Assembly: GCF_020520425.1 (NCBI RefSeq) | Contig: NC_079490.1 | Span: 49,392,517 to 49,456,516 of the forward strand | Reading direction: 5' to 3' | Source: Spinacia oleracea | Lineage: Eukaryota > Streptophyta > Magnoliopsida > Caryophyllales > Amaranthaceae | DNA: 64,000 nt | In this document: piece by piece, positions 24,215 through 34,576 of the stretch | Layout of the letters: the number at the start of each line of letters is the position of its first letter | Numbering within the stretch: position 1 is the stretch's first letter | Notes under the pieces: generated by a model | The model's input: the letters and a program-made list of their open reading frames with translations, nothing else | Databases searched by the model: none | What the model was told of the DNA's origin: nothing | Made by a program: the position numbers and the translations under genes

Positions 24215-24908
24215 GGAAAATTTGCCAAATACACCCTTTTATAACCTATTTTTTGCGAGAAACAACCTTTTATTTTATTCTTTGCGAAAAAGGACCTTAA
24301 ACTATAAAAAAAATATTGCGAGAGACAACCTTTTTGGCTTTTCCGGCATTGACTACTCATTTCCGGCATTGACTTCGCCGGTTTTGCTAATCTCACCCTT
24401 TTTCCCTTAGCATTGATTAGCATTTTACATATAACCTCCGCATGCAAGAAAAAACACCTAATTTCACCACCCTTTTCCAATCAAATTAACAATATCCTTG
24501 ATGTTTTTAGTAGAGTAAAAAACTTTAATTCCATGCACTCACTAGTTAAGGCTTTTCGATGTTCATGGGTGACGGATGTTGAGGAGTAAAATGTCCTTTT
24601 CGCAAAAAAAAAAATTAGTTTAAGGTCCTTTTCGCAAAAAAAAAAAATTTAAGGTTGTTTCTCGCAAAAAATGGGTTATAAAAGGTTGTTTTTGGCAAAT
24701 TTGTCTTTGGTTTTTAAGGGAAAAAAAAGGTGAGGTTAGCAAAACCGGTGAAGTCAATGCCGGAAATGAGTAGTCAACGCCGGAAAAGACAAAAAGGTTG
24801 TCTCTCGCAAGTTTTTTTTAGTTTAAGGTCTTTTTCGCAAAAAAAAAATTTAAAATGTTGTTTCTCGCAAAAAATGGGTTATAAAAGGTTGTTTTTGGCA
24901 AATTTGCC
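24215..24908. mobile_element. 694-bp fold-back MITE with 9-bp target duplication
   Basis: The arms at 24215-24412 and 24718-24908 are inverted copies (GG-AAATTTGCCAAA at the left tip; the right tip is the complement with one mismatch), with shared inner words TTGCGAGA, CCGGCATTGAC and GGTTTTGCTAA. The flanking duplication AATTATAAA is perfect (24206-24214 and 24909-24917). A 9-bp duplication and long arms point to a Mutator-like non-autonomous element. The centre contains an extra partial copy of the right arm (24600-24707). It lies in an intron of the Ulp1-type gene. Confidence 0.85.
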
Positions 24909-24945
24909 AATTATAAAAGAATAACTTTTATTCATAAATTAACAG

Positions 24946-26092
24946 GTGGGAGAATGTAAAGAAATCAACCTGTTGCCCAATGGAGAAAAAGGATTCCGGG
25001 GAAGAGGAAGATAATGCAGAAGGTGATGAAAATGAAGAAACTGGCGATGATGAAGATGAAAACAATAAAATTGATGAGGATGAGAATGCTGAGAATAAAT
25101 CTGAAAACCTCAAATCACCTTCTAGGTATTTTGGAACAAAATTACACTTTCTGTTGTAATAAAATAATTATTGTTCTAGTTTTATATATCATATTTTGCA
25201 TGTTCTACTACTTTAGAAAATAGTAAAAACAATTAGAACACAAGAGTGATTAATTAGAACATGTGTACACTTAGTTAGAACATAAGAATGTTTAATTAGA
25301 ACATGAGTAAACTTAATTCGAACATATAAAATATAATTAGAACACAGGATTGATTAATTAAAACATGTGTTAACTGAATTAGAACATAAGAGTAGTTTAT
25401 TTGAATATGATTTAAGAATTTAGAACACAAAAACACCTCATGTTCTAATATAAATTCTACTTCATTTTTACTGTTTAACAGGCAGAAAGTTAAATGAACA
25501 AGATGAAAACATTAACAGAGATGAAATTGTTGCGTCTGCTCCAAGAAAAATGAAAAGAAAAAGCGTGGCAGCAAAGACAAAGTTGCAACCACTTCGACGA
25601 GTGGAAAAAATCATCGAAGATGAAGCAGAAGATCCAATGGAAAAAGACGATGAAGAAACAGATGATGATATACTTCTTAGTCAATTCAAAGTTGCAAGGA
25701 CACAACCACCAAAGAAAAGAACAAAAAAGGAGAAGAATACAACAACGAAAAAGGAAGACGAAAAGAATGACAAAGGACTTGCAAAAAAAGGAAAAGGGAG
25801 TGGTACAGAAGAAGGCAGACAAGGCCTTGGGAACAAGAACACCAACCCGAAGAAGCTTAAGAGTGCAAGAATCTGAGAAGGCTGTTGAAAAAGAGGAGCA
25901 AAAGGGAGAGATTGTAAAGGAAGCTAGAAAGAGAGTTGGGAGAAAATCCCGTAAAACAATGAAGAAAGAAGACTCTGAGATCGATGAAGAAGATCAGAAG
26001 ATGATGAAGATTTTGAAGGGGAAAAAGAAGAAGAACAAGAAGAGGAAGAGGAAGAAAATCTGTTGAACAAGAGAAAAAGACAACAATTACAG
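24946..26092 (+). pseudogene. Charged K/E/D-rich exons of the Ulp1-type gene
   Basis: The exons at 24946-25125 and 25484-26092 encode alternating acidic and basic blocks (MEKDDEETDDDILL, PPKKRTKKEKNTTTKKED). In the second exon the frame slips at an A-run near 25788 and again near 26000; the third frame runs to the GTAAAA donor at 26093. The opposite-strand ORF at 25490-25822 is the shadow of this composition. The intron between the two exons (25126-25483) carries at least eight copies of the TTAGAACATG motif. Confidence 0.5.
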
Positions 26093-26331
26093 GTAAAATT
26101 TACAATATTGAGATTTCATGATAATAAACTAGAATACATAAAAAATGGTAGAAAAAAGCAAAAAAAAAAATTGGAACATGTTAAAAAAAATTAGAACACA
26201 AGAGAAATTAATTCAAACATGTTTTCATTGAATTAGAACATAAAAATATTAATTCGAACATGTGTACAATGACTTATAACATATTATGTTCTATTCTTCC
26301 TCATCATATGTTCTATATGTTTTTATTACAG

Positions 26332-27090
26332 ATTGTGACAAAAGCAGACAGAGACAAGGGAAAATTAAGGAAAATCGAAGAGCATGATGATGACGATCTG
26401 GAGTTATTGGAGATTGATGAGGATGCAATGCCGATTGCTCCAAAGAAAAAGAAAAAGGTGGTCTTGTATCAGAAAATTGCACCAACCCAATTGATTGAAC
26501 TTATCAAGAAAATGTCTGACAAGCATAAGGAAGTTATCAGGAAAATTGGATTTGGGGGATTTCTAAGTCTTAGCATGGCAAATCATAATTAAGCATTGGA
26601 AGAATACATAGTTATGAGCTCTAATGTAGACCGACAGTCAATCATTCTGCCAGGAAGTGGTGAAAATTTTGTCACACCAGAAGACGTTCATCAGGTGTAT
26701 GGTGTACCATTAGGAGGGGAAGAAATTGTGGAGCCAGAAAATGAGGATATCGATGATAATTACATAGAGTTCTTATCAACATGGAGGAGAAGTTTTAACC
26801 TGAGGAAGGGGAGCCCAACAAACTTGCCACTGATTGCTAGAATAAAGGAGCTAATGAGTCAACCTGTATGCGATGAGTTCACTTGGAACTTCATCATTGC
26901 TACAGTGAACTCCTGTATGAGATCAACCACAAACCCACAAGTATACATCAGGTTCATGTACAGCTGTATGAACACAAACATGATTGCTAATCTGGATTGG
27001 AGCACGTTTGTGTACAAACATTGGAAGAAATTTGTGTGTGAACAGAAAGTAGGAACTTCTTTCTATACGGGACCTCTACGGTTTCTCTTG
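26332..27090 (+). pseudogene. Conserved central domain exon of the Ulp1-type transposon protein
   Basis: The exon begins after TTACAG and ends at CTTG|GTAAAA. The frame reads KIGFGGFLSLSMANHN, a TAA stop at 26590-26592, then continues in the same frame through SIILPGSGENFVTPEDVHQV and YGVPLGGEE to the Trp/Phe-rich segment CDEFTWNFIIATVNSCM. The pattern 'IGFGG', later 'G..F..T.EDVH.V.G.P.GG' and then a helical domain is the N-terminal domain of plant transposon-borne Ulp1 and mobile-domain proteins (family knowledge). Apart from the single stop it is undamaged over about 250 codons, so it decayed recently. Confidence 0.75.
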
Positions 27091-27180
27091 GTAAAAATTT
27101 CTGTTTCCTTTTTCTTAATGTCGTTTTAAAAGTTATTTAATATGTTGTATAAACAATAAATATTGACATGATATGAACAG

Positions 27181-27441
27181 GTGTTGTACTTCGATCGATT
27201 ACAAAGAGGAGGCGAACAAGTACCAAGAGAAATCCCACTTTTGTCAGTGTGGAATAGAAAAAGAGTGACATAAAGAATTGCCATCCAGAAGGCAAGAGGA
27301 TTTGGACAAGGTATAGTGCTGAATCGCATAGGAGCTGAACCAAATGTCCCGGGAAATGTTGTGCCCAATCTTGAAATCCCAAAAACAACAGAAACAACAA
27401 ATATGGCAGGAACTTCTTCAAATTCAAAAACTGAAATGATG
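27181..27441 (+). pseudogene. Exon following the central domain
   Basis: The exon continues in phase: VLYFDRLQRGGEQVPREIPL and LSVWNRKRVT, then a TAA at 27271-27273, then RIAIQKARGFGQG onward to the GTAAGA donor at 27442. 'LYFDRL' followed by 'P....W' is typical of the end of the central domain. The following intron (27442-27990) again carries many GTTCTAA and TTAGAACATG words in both orientations. Confidence 0.65.
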
Positions 27442-27990
27442 GTAAGAACATCATCAAATTTAATTAGCACACTTCTGTTATAGTTTAGAACATGTTAAGA
27501 CATACTTAGAACTTATACAAATGAATTTTAGAACATGCGAAGAAAACATTGGAACATACATAAGAAGTCTGTAGAACATGTTAAAAAATCCTAAAACACA
27601 AAATCTAGAAATATTTAGAACATGTTAGTGAAAGGTTGAAACAGATACAGTATATGATTATTCTTATACTTCTCTATTGTTCTAACCTTTCCAATTAATG
27701 TTCCAATTATGTATGCTTATGTTCTAACTTTTCAATATTCTTTACACTCATGTTTCTTTAATGTTCTAAATTTTTAAATTAATAATCCAATTATATATGC
27801 TTGTGTTCTAAGTTTTAAATATTCATTATACTTATGTTTGTCTAATGTTCTAAACTTTCCAATGTGTGTTCTAATTAATTATGCATATGTTCTAAATTTG
27901 ACTATCTTAAAAACTAAAATAGAATTATATGTCCTAATTAGAAATTTTGAAATAAAATAATATATTAATATATTGTTTACAACATTGTAG

Positions 27991-28754
27991 GAATTTTTGG
28001 AAAAATTTAGTACATTGGCAAAGCCGCTTGCTTCCAATGTCAGCGAGATCTACAACATGCTAGACAAAGCGCATGAAATGTTTAACGAGGCCGATACAAC
28101 AGACAAAATGCACAGCCTAGTTTAAAACATTTGGAACAAGTACACCTCTAAGAAACAAAAGCTAAGCCAAAACAAAGATGAAGAAGAGCAGAAAAACAAA
28201 ACCCCATCAATTTTAAGCCAGGATCAACATCTGTTTGACATGCCTGGATTCATGGAGGAGTTGGATAACTTAATGGCAAATGAGTGGAATATGTATTATG
28301 AGCAAAGAGCGAATGAAAAGAAGATACAAAGCACTCCTAGAGATGCACAGATACATGAAGTACTGGAGAATCCAGAGGATTTCATTACTCCAAGGCTAGA
28401 TATACCAACTCCACGGTTCAGAACAAGAACCCCAACACCAGAACCTGAAATTCCTTCCGAGCCTGAAATCATGAAGCCTGCCATTAAAACTGCATCAAAC
28501 GAAACACCAGAAGCCACTAGGACCGCAATTGCAAAATACACAAGCTTCAACTTACTATCTCCCTCGCCAATCAATCAAGAACAAAAAGCTGAAAATCCAG
28601 AGCATAACATTGTTACCCCAGCTTCACCAAAACAGTGAGCAAATGAGTCAGCTGCTGAAAATTTGATGAAAATGGCAGATGCAGCAGCTATGGAAAGCGA
28701 GAAAATTCTTACCGCTGGAGATGCAAAACAGAAGGGCAAGGAAAAGATGCAAGG
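27991..28754 (+). pseudogene. Linker exon between central and protease domains
   Basis: The exon begins EFLEKFSTLAKPLASNVSEI and includes a Lys/Gln/Glu-rich part and a Pro/Thr-rich part (TPRLDIPTPRFRTRTPTPEP). In-frame stops lie at 28123-28125 (TAA) and 28636-28638 (TGA). The longest intact piece is 28240-28638. It ends near a GTAAAG donor at 28755. The role is probably an unstructured linker. Confidence 0.55.
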
Positions 28755-29039
28755 GTAAAGTACTTGTATTAATGTATTTTGGATGGGATTTTCGGAAAAA
28801 ATAAGTATTTTGAAAACAACATATTTATAAAAAAAATATTTTAAAGACTTTAAAATAACACAATTCTCACTACTACATTTTCGACTAAATGCAACGGTCA
28901 TATAGCATCTAATGCAACAGTAAAATCTGAACCATTGCAATAGGTGCGGCTAATGCAACAGTATGTTCTAATCCTGCTGCACCATTGCATTAGAAAGGGA
29001 TAATGCAATGACCCCTGCAACGGCCTATCATCTGATGAG

Positions 29040-29290
29040 GCTAATGCAACGGCTATATAAAATAAATAAATAAATCTATAATTGTTGCGTCATAATTCGT
29101 CAGCTTCTCGCACATTCGTACAAATTAAACTTAAACCCAAGTTACCCAACCTTCCCAAATACATTCCCCAATTTATGTCAATTGAATCAGGTTCATGTGT
29201 TCACGAAGAGGAGAATGAAACCCTAGCTAATTTCCTTTCCCGTGCCTCCATATCTAAACCCCCAATTCAATCTTCACTTGAATTGTAATC
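29040..29290 (+). other. Possible captured promoter and first exon inside the CACTA element
   Basis: GCTATATAAAATAAATAAA at 29051-29069 looks like a TATA region. An ORF follows at 29082-29288; the best-placed ATG is internal, giving MSIESGSCVHEEENETLANF and a Ser/Pro-rich tail, stop at 29286. I do not recognise the protein. It may be the 5' end of a host gene captured with its promoter, or part of the element. Confidence 0.3.
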
Positions 29291-29377
29291 ATGCTATCTT
29301 TTTCTTTTCTTTTTTGAGATATATATTTCTCACCGAGGCTCCGCGGATAATACTATGTTGCCCTGGTTGACAGCTTG

Positions 29378-29764
29378 GACACAGAGGATTGATGAGCTGG
29401 TGGATGGTCCAAATTCCCGTCTCATGGACTCAATTGTGTTGGATAACTGAGAAAAGAGGCTCGAGGACATCTTTGATAGATACCCTCATGAAAAATTGAT
29501 GTTGCCTTGGCTGACACTGTCCAACAATATCCCTTAAAAATCAAGGTACGTTTCACCTATTTACTTCAGTTATCTCCTTAGATTTCCTGTTAGTTTTGCT
29601 ACACTAACTTACATTTCTGTACAAATAGCCGTTCAAAGACTTGGCGAAAGGAATGAGAATGGACACGTGGAAAACTAGTTATGAGAACTACGAAGAGCTT
29701 GAACTGTATTGCTACTATGTAGAAGGAACCGGTGGCTTAATGAGTGTTCCGGTAGCAGGAATTT
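29378..29764 (+). pseudogene. Captured phytoene synthase (PSY) fragment, two exons with intron
   Basis: Phytoene synthase joins two geranylgeranyl diphosphates in plastids, the first step of carotenoid synthesis. The first exon piece reads DELVDGPN, a PSY hallmark, followed after an in-frame TGA (29448) by EKRLEDIF. A frame change near 29500 leads to ALADTV and a GTACG donor at 29545. The next exon (from about 29629, after AAATAG) reads [14 protein letters not shown], then ELYCYYV-like [20 protein letters not shown]. The exon boundary before 'PF.D' is, as I recall, that of real plant PSY genes, so genomic DNA rather than cDNA was captured. Only the middle third is present and it is not functional. 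Confidence 0.85.
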
Positions 29765-30326
29765 AACCAGATTCTGCAAGTTCCACATAAAGCATTTATA
29801 AAGCCACTCTTTCATTGAGTACCGCATTACAACTAACATCCTAAAAGATGTAGCAGAATAGTAAGCTTTCTTCGAATTACTGTAAGGAATTTTGACTTGG
29901 CAGGCTGTTTTTGTGTTCATCCAAACTAACAGTTCCTGTTTTTTCAATATAGTGCTTTAAGGGGGAGAGTATACTTGTATAGTTGGACAGGTTCGTATAG
30001 TAGACACCTAGAAGGCAATACTTGTCTAGTATTAGTATACAAACAGGGGGGAGGTGAGGTTAGAAGCAAATATGTAAAGAGTTGAGGGAAAAAGGAAAAA
30101 AGGACTTCTAAACTGAAGAAGTAATAGGAGGACTTGACACTCAACAGAAGCTTAATACTAAGGCCCTACTAGCTTCTAGTTTGCAGTTCATGTGAAAGAG
30201 TTTAGTTAATAGCTGAAAGTTGATACCAATAACTTAATAAAGTGTAGTAAATTACCATTTGCGGCTAGTGATTAGTAACAAAAACTAGAGACATGTACAT
30301 TTAACTCTCACATACAATTGTATCAG

Positions 30327-30732
30327 CTACTTTTTAAGAAACATGTTTTTGAATTCATCATTTGATTTTGGTTTCTTGTCATCACTTTCAACAGCTTTTG
30401 GTTTGATCTCGGTTAAACCAAGAGGCCTGACATTGCGTGGAACTGCAAATGTGTTTTTTCCCTTGAGTTGGACTCCATCATTGTTACGCACCTCACTAGA
30501 GGTCGGCTGATCACCAGATGGATCAAAAGAATGGCTTCTCTTGGTTCTTGCCTGATCGATCTCCAGGCCATATCTTTGGACCTGATTGATTTTTTCTTTT
30601 AGAAGGATCTGATCTGACAATGCTCAATTTATTCTTCAGCAACCATTGTTTGTTCTTTACCACAACAGCCTCAAGGTGTGCATCATCACAGAAATCCACA
30701 TATGCAAGACCCCTTGATTTCCCAGTATGCAA
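30327..30732 (-). pseudogene. Captured C-terminal fragment of a SART3/Prp24-like splicing factor
   Basis: SART3 (Prp24 in yeast) reanneals U4 and U6 snRNAs in spliceosome recycling. The minus strand from 30732 reads GKSRGLAYVDFCDDAHLEA and VVVKNKQWLLKNKLSIVRSD, the second half of an RNA recognition motif. After a frame change near 30600 it reads LKGKNTFAVPRNVRPLG and ends SNDEFKNMFLKK and a stop. That ending resembles the C-terminal Lsm-contact tail of SART3 proteins. It lies opposite to the PSY piece, so the element carries at least two independent captures. Confidence 0.75.
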
Positions 30733-30829
30733 GGCCCCTCGCTGTATTATTGTTCCTGCTCAGCTTGGTTCAAACTTTAAACACAATTTCTACTTCCTCC
30801 ATACTAAAACAGTAAGTTGTATTTGATTG

Positions 30830-31267
30830 GAGTCATTTTAAGGATTTGAGATTTTCATTTAAAAATAGTCGTATCTAGGTATTGCTTACAATTTTGTGAA
30901 ATTTCATGCTTTTATTTGAATAAACATGAAGTTTATTATATTATTTATCGTGTTTTAGCTAGTGCACCATCTCTAACTTGTGCCCATTCTTGATTTAAAC
31001 TTGCAGGAGTATGGTGAGCTAAATGGAGAATAAATGTAGATCTAACAAATGAGACGGTGGAGGCTCTTGTTTGTTTTTGAGTTATTTTGTAATTTACAGT
31101 AATGTTGAATTTGTTTATATGGATTTTTATTTTATGCATTATTTCATTAAAAACACTAAATTAATTAGTGAACGACTATTTTGTAATGCATGTGTCCTAT
31201 GGGCACTAATATTGTAATATTACTCTTTAAGTCAATAAAAATCTTTTATTATTGACATTCTTTCTTA
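30830..31267. other. CACTA interior, no gene recognised
   Basis: An exon-like segment after TTGCAG (31006) reads briefly and stops; an A+T-rich 3'-UTR-like tail follows. I cannot name a source. Confidence 0.3.
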
Positions 31268-31268
31268 A

Positions 31269-31340
<72 letters not shown>
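31268..31340. repeat. (ATT)n microsatellite
   Basis: About 24 ATT/TTA triplets with one interruption at 31308 lie inside the CACTA element. Confidence 0.95.
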
Positions 31341-31894
31341 AAATGAACCCGTTGCATTAGCTGCCCAACATATTTTTTTTGACAATAAATTACCGTTGCA
31401 TTAGGGATAAAGGCGTTGTATTATTTCTTTAAGCCATCGTAGACATCCGTTGCATTAGCTAAAATACCTGTCGCATTAGCTAAAATACCCGTCGCATTAG
31501 CTAAAATAACTGTCGCACTAGTTAAAGAACTAATGCGACACCCCATCTAAGGACCATCGCATTAGATGTTTATCTAATGCGACGGTATTAATTTTCCGTT
31601 GTATTAGGTCACTGATCATTGCATTAGGCTTAATGTAACGCCACCGGATGCAAGGATTATTTGTCGTTGCATTAGGTCTAATGCGACGGATTTTGATGCC
31701 TAATGCAACGATTTTAAGCGTTGCATCTGATAAGAAATGTAGTAGTGTCTTTCCAGTTCAAAATAAGAGTTAACATGTTAGTTTGGAACATGAAAAATAA
31801 TATTTGGATCATGTGCCTTAGAAATTGGAACATAGATTCCTTTGTTTAATAAAACTGTCTTTTAACAATAAATAAATACTATTGGGTTAAACAG

Positions 31895-32553
31895 AGACAA
31901 AGAAAATATCATTGAAACAAAAGCATGAAGGGTAAAAAGGAATGTGGATAGACTTCCATTGAACTTAATGTCTCCTTTCATGATTGAAAATGAAAGCAAA
32001 TTCAAGAACATGGAAGAAAGTTATAGGAGGCTGGCAGAGTATGCGTTTGTTGAAGGAGATAAAACGTAAATTTTAAAGTACATGTCTTTTTACGTAATTT
32101 AACATAATATTATAAACATTTCGTCTATTTGTTATAATAATTAATCACAACTATCATATAAAGGGAAACCATTTATGATGGTGTAAACACAATCAATAGA
32201 CAGGATATGCACACTCTTGCAGATAAGGAACATGTGGTGAACAACATTATTGATGCATATTCATATATCCTGAACATCGAAAACAGAAGAAGGAGTGTAG
32301 AGAAAACAAACAGATTCTTTTTCTCCACACAAATTTACGTAAGTGTATTACTTTTACATTAAATTAATGTTGTATGAATAACTTATCACCAATGAAATCT
32401 AACACTGAACTTAATTTTCCAGCTTATACTGTGCTCGAACAAGTATTTCAATGCAAAGGATACGCAAGAAGCGAGGATGCAATTTCTGTTTACAAGGATG
32501 CAAAAAGAGATGAAACATGCTGGAGTGGACAGCTTAAACCATATCCAAGTGGT
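31895..32553 (+). pseudogene. Exons at the start of the C48 protease domain
   Basis: Three exons. About 31895-32071 (with MIENESKFKNMEESYRRLAE) ends at a GTAAAT donor. About 32162-32339 reads ETIYDGVNTINRQDMHTLAD, then VVNNIIDAYSYILNIENRRR and RFFFSTQIY, and ends at GTAAGT. About 32422-32552 follows. 'V.......IDAY...L', then 'RF.F.T', is the common entry to the Ulp1 domain in transposon-borne proteins, where the substrate-facing lobe begins. Confidence 0.6.
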
Positions 32554-32746
32554 AATATGTAAACTTATACTTGATAAAAATTCTTCAAAACATGATTGAG
32601 TCAGATTAGAACATAATGAATTTAAGATTAGAACTTGTTAAGGAATGATTAGAACATGAACATAGAACCTGTTGGATTTATTTGAGTTTAAATTGTTGAA
32701 TAATATGAACATAGAACCTGGGACTAACATCTATTTTACTAAACAG

Positions 32747-33539
32747 CTATTCATGTCTGTCGTAAATGGAGCACACTTCTACCTACTTTGCGTGAATTTC
32801 TTGAACAGCACACTTGATCTGATCGATAACAGACCATTGCCTGCAAAGATTTCTTTTTTCAAGAAATATGGAAATGAACCAAAACAAATGGTAATACATT
32901 ATATGATTCTTTCATTTTAATTGTAAAATATAATAAAAAAAACAAATGCAATAAATGTTTTTTATTCTTACTCAGTTGAGAGGATTTACCAAATTTTTCT
33001 GCCACTTCGACAAGATTGAAACCACAGACTATGTGGATTCGTTCAAAACACGGACAATAAAAATTCCATGGAGAAGCCTAAGCAATAATAATGATTGTGG
33101 AGTGTTTTTATGAGGCACATGGAAACATATGAGGCAGAAGATGCAGATCAATGGGATGTGTGGACTTGAGAAAGACAATGTAAGTATTATTTGTTTCAAT
33201 AAACTAGTTTAGAACATATGTGACACTAATTAAAACATAAGACACTCTGTTTTAGAACATGATACATCAAAAAAAAAAGAGGAACAAAGCAGAACAAAAA
33301 ACCACTAAACAACAGAAATAACAAAGAACTAAGCTGGAAAACATATCTTTCCCACACTATTGTACTTTCAAGTCAAAAACGATGTTTCTAATGGGTTTTT
33401 TTGTTAACTGCAGATTCAAACACTAAAAAAACTGAGGGTAGAATATTGTGGGAAGATATTATCATCAAAGCTAAATGACGTGCATCATGAGATTTCAGTG
33501 AAGTCAAGGAGATGGAAGAAAGAGATGAGGATGGATTAG
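32747..33539 (+). pseudogene. Catalytic exons of the Ulp1/C48 protease domain
   Basis: Exon 32747-32890 reads LFMSVVNGAHFYLLCVNFLN, then STLDLIDNRPLP. The His at 32774 and the Asp of IDNR fit the catalytic His and Asp of C48 proteases. Exon 32976-33180 leads to NNNDCGVF, with the catalytic-type Cys at 33096-33098. The frame meets a TGA at 33111-33113, four codons after the Cys; the next frame continues MRHMETYEAEDADQWD, so a one-base slip broke the gene there. The last exon 33414-33539 reads LKKLRVEYCGKILSSKLNDV and ends with TAG. The catalytic residues remain although the frame is lost. Confidence 0.75.
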
Positions 33540-34571
33540 CTTAAATATGATTAGAGTAGAACTTTCTTATATAAAACTTTGACTTAAATGTAGTTTGGAT
33601 TATAATTTATGTGTGTTGCTATTTTAATTTGAACCAAGGTTACGTATTCTGGATAATATTTGGAAAAGATTATGTGTGTTGATTTCCGTGTGCTATTTTG
33701 GATAATATTTCCATGTGTTGATTTCTAAAAAATTATTATCGTGGGTTCTATGCGTGTTTATTCACTATTAATTTACCACGTTTCAAAACATAAATTGGCA
33801 AGTTCTAATAATTGCAAGATATGTTCTAATACAAAATTCTGATACACAAAAGCATATTTTGAACACATAGTATTCCTATGTAAAATAATATTGAAATATC
33901 AAAAGTTAATTGGACATGTTCTAAAACACAATGGTTATGTTATAAAATGGAAAGAACATGTTCTAAGGGATAAGAAGTCTACAAAATATACAAAGTTAAA
34001 TCCTAATACCTAAGACGAACTTTAAACACACGATATTAAAAAACCAGAAATTCATATATTAAATGAATATTTCATAAAAAAATAATAAAAAACTTACAAG
34101 GTAATAAATGTCAACGGTAAAATAACAATTGTGTTCTAAGAATAAATAAATTATAATATGCAATAAGTAAATAAACAACAAATAAAGTATTTTTCCTCCA
34201 ATGAAGCCTGTGAATTTTCTAGCAACAACCTGAAAAAAAAATCATTGACATTAATATTTAAAATAAGCAAAAAAAAAACAAAAAAAACAGGGAAAAATAT
34301 ATAACATACAGTATCTGAATATAGAACACAAGGCCTCTCTTCTGGTACATTAGAATATAAAAGAACCAGAACATAGAAACCCCTGAAGAATCAAACACAT
34401 ATTGAAATATTTTAAACACATTATTATATATTATAAAAAAAAGTACAAAAAACAAACAGAAGACAACTAGAACATAAATACAAAAGATTAGAACACAAGG
34501 CAATATGTTTTGGAACATAATAAAATAAAAACTTAAACCAGGAATTTTTTTTTTAAAAAAAAACAATATTA
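33540..34571. other. A+T-rich flank rich in TTAGAACATG words, no gene
   Basis: GTTCTAA and AGAACAT words continue to about 34540, after which element A begins. The 102-residue minus-strand ORF at 34258-34566 is Phe/Ile-rich translation of an A-rich strand and is not a gene. No inverted copy of the terminus at 17854 is visible. Confidence 0.5.
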
Positions 34572-34576
34572 CTTAC

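Larger units (their letters stand above)
28868..31747. mobile_element. Non-autonomous CACTA element carrying host gene fragments
   Basis: The ends are inverted: CACTACTACATTTTCG at the left and the complement of CACTACTACATTTCTT at the right. The 3-bp duplication TCT lies on both sides (28865-28867 and 31748-31750). Subterminal repeats based on CTAATGCAACGG and CGTTGCATTAG fill 28890-29060 and 31345-31735, as usual for CACTA elements, where they bind the transposase. No transposase gene is present. The inside carries a phytoene synthase fragment, a SART3-like fragment and perhaps a promoter with a first exon. It is inserted in an intron of the Ulp1-type gene. Confidence 0.9.
18271..33539 (+). 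pseudogene. Intron-rich Ulp1 (C48) protease-family transposon gene, broken
   Basis: This is one gene of about 20 exons, followed by GT/AG junctions in one direction. Exon 1 (18271-18326) starts MEKGDEYAIDSANN and ends at a GTTAGT donor. Short acidic exons follow (among them 21895-21984, 22347-22458, 22603-22707, 22820-22938). Next come long K/E-rich exons, a central domain (26332-27441), a linker (27991-28754) and a C-terminal C48 cysteine-protease domain (31895-33539). This family is carried by plant transposons and would act as a SUMO/ubiquitin-like-specific protease. It is not functional here: in-frame stops at 26590, 27271, 28123 and 28636 and several frameshifts. Three transposons sit in its introns. 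I infer that it was the cargo of an older DNA transposon. Confidence 0.7.

Noticed and set aside
24208..24480. 90-residue minus-strand ORF
   Set aside because: It lies in the arm of the fold-back MITE and recurs partially at 24730 because the arm is repeated.
25490..25822. Cys/Phe-rich hydrophobic ORF on the minus strand
   Set aside because: It is the shadow of a Lys/Glu-rich exon on the plus strand.
34258..34566. Phe/Ile-rich ORF that looks like a membrane protein
   Set aside because: It is simple translation of an A-rich flank; no start context, no domain.
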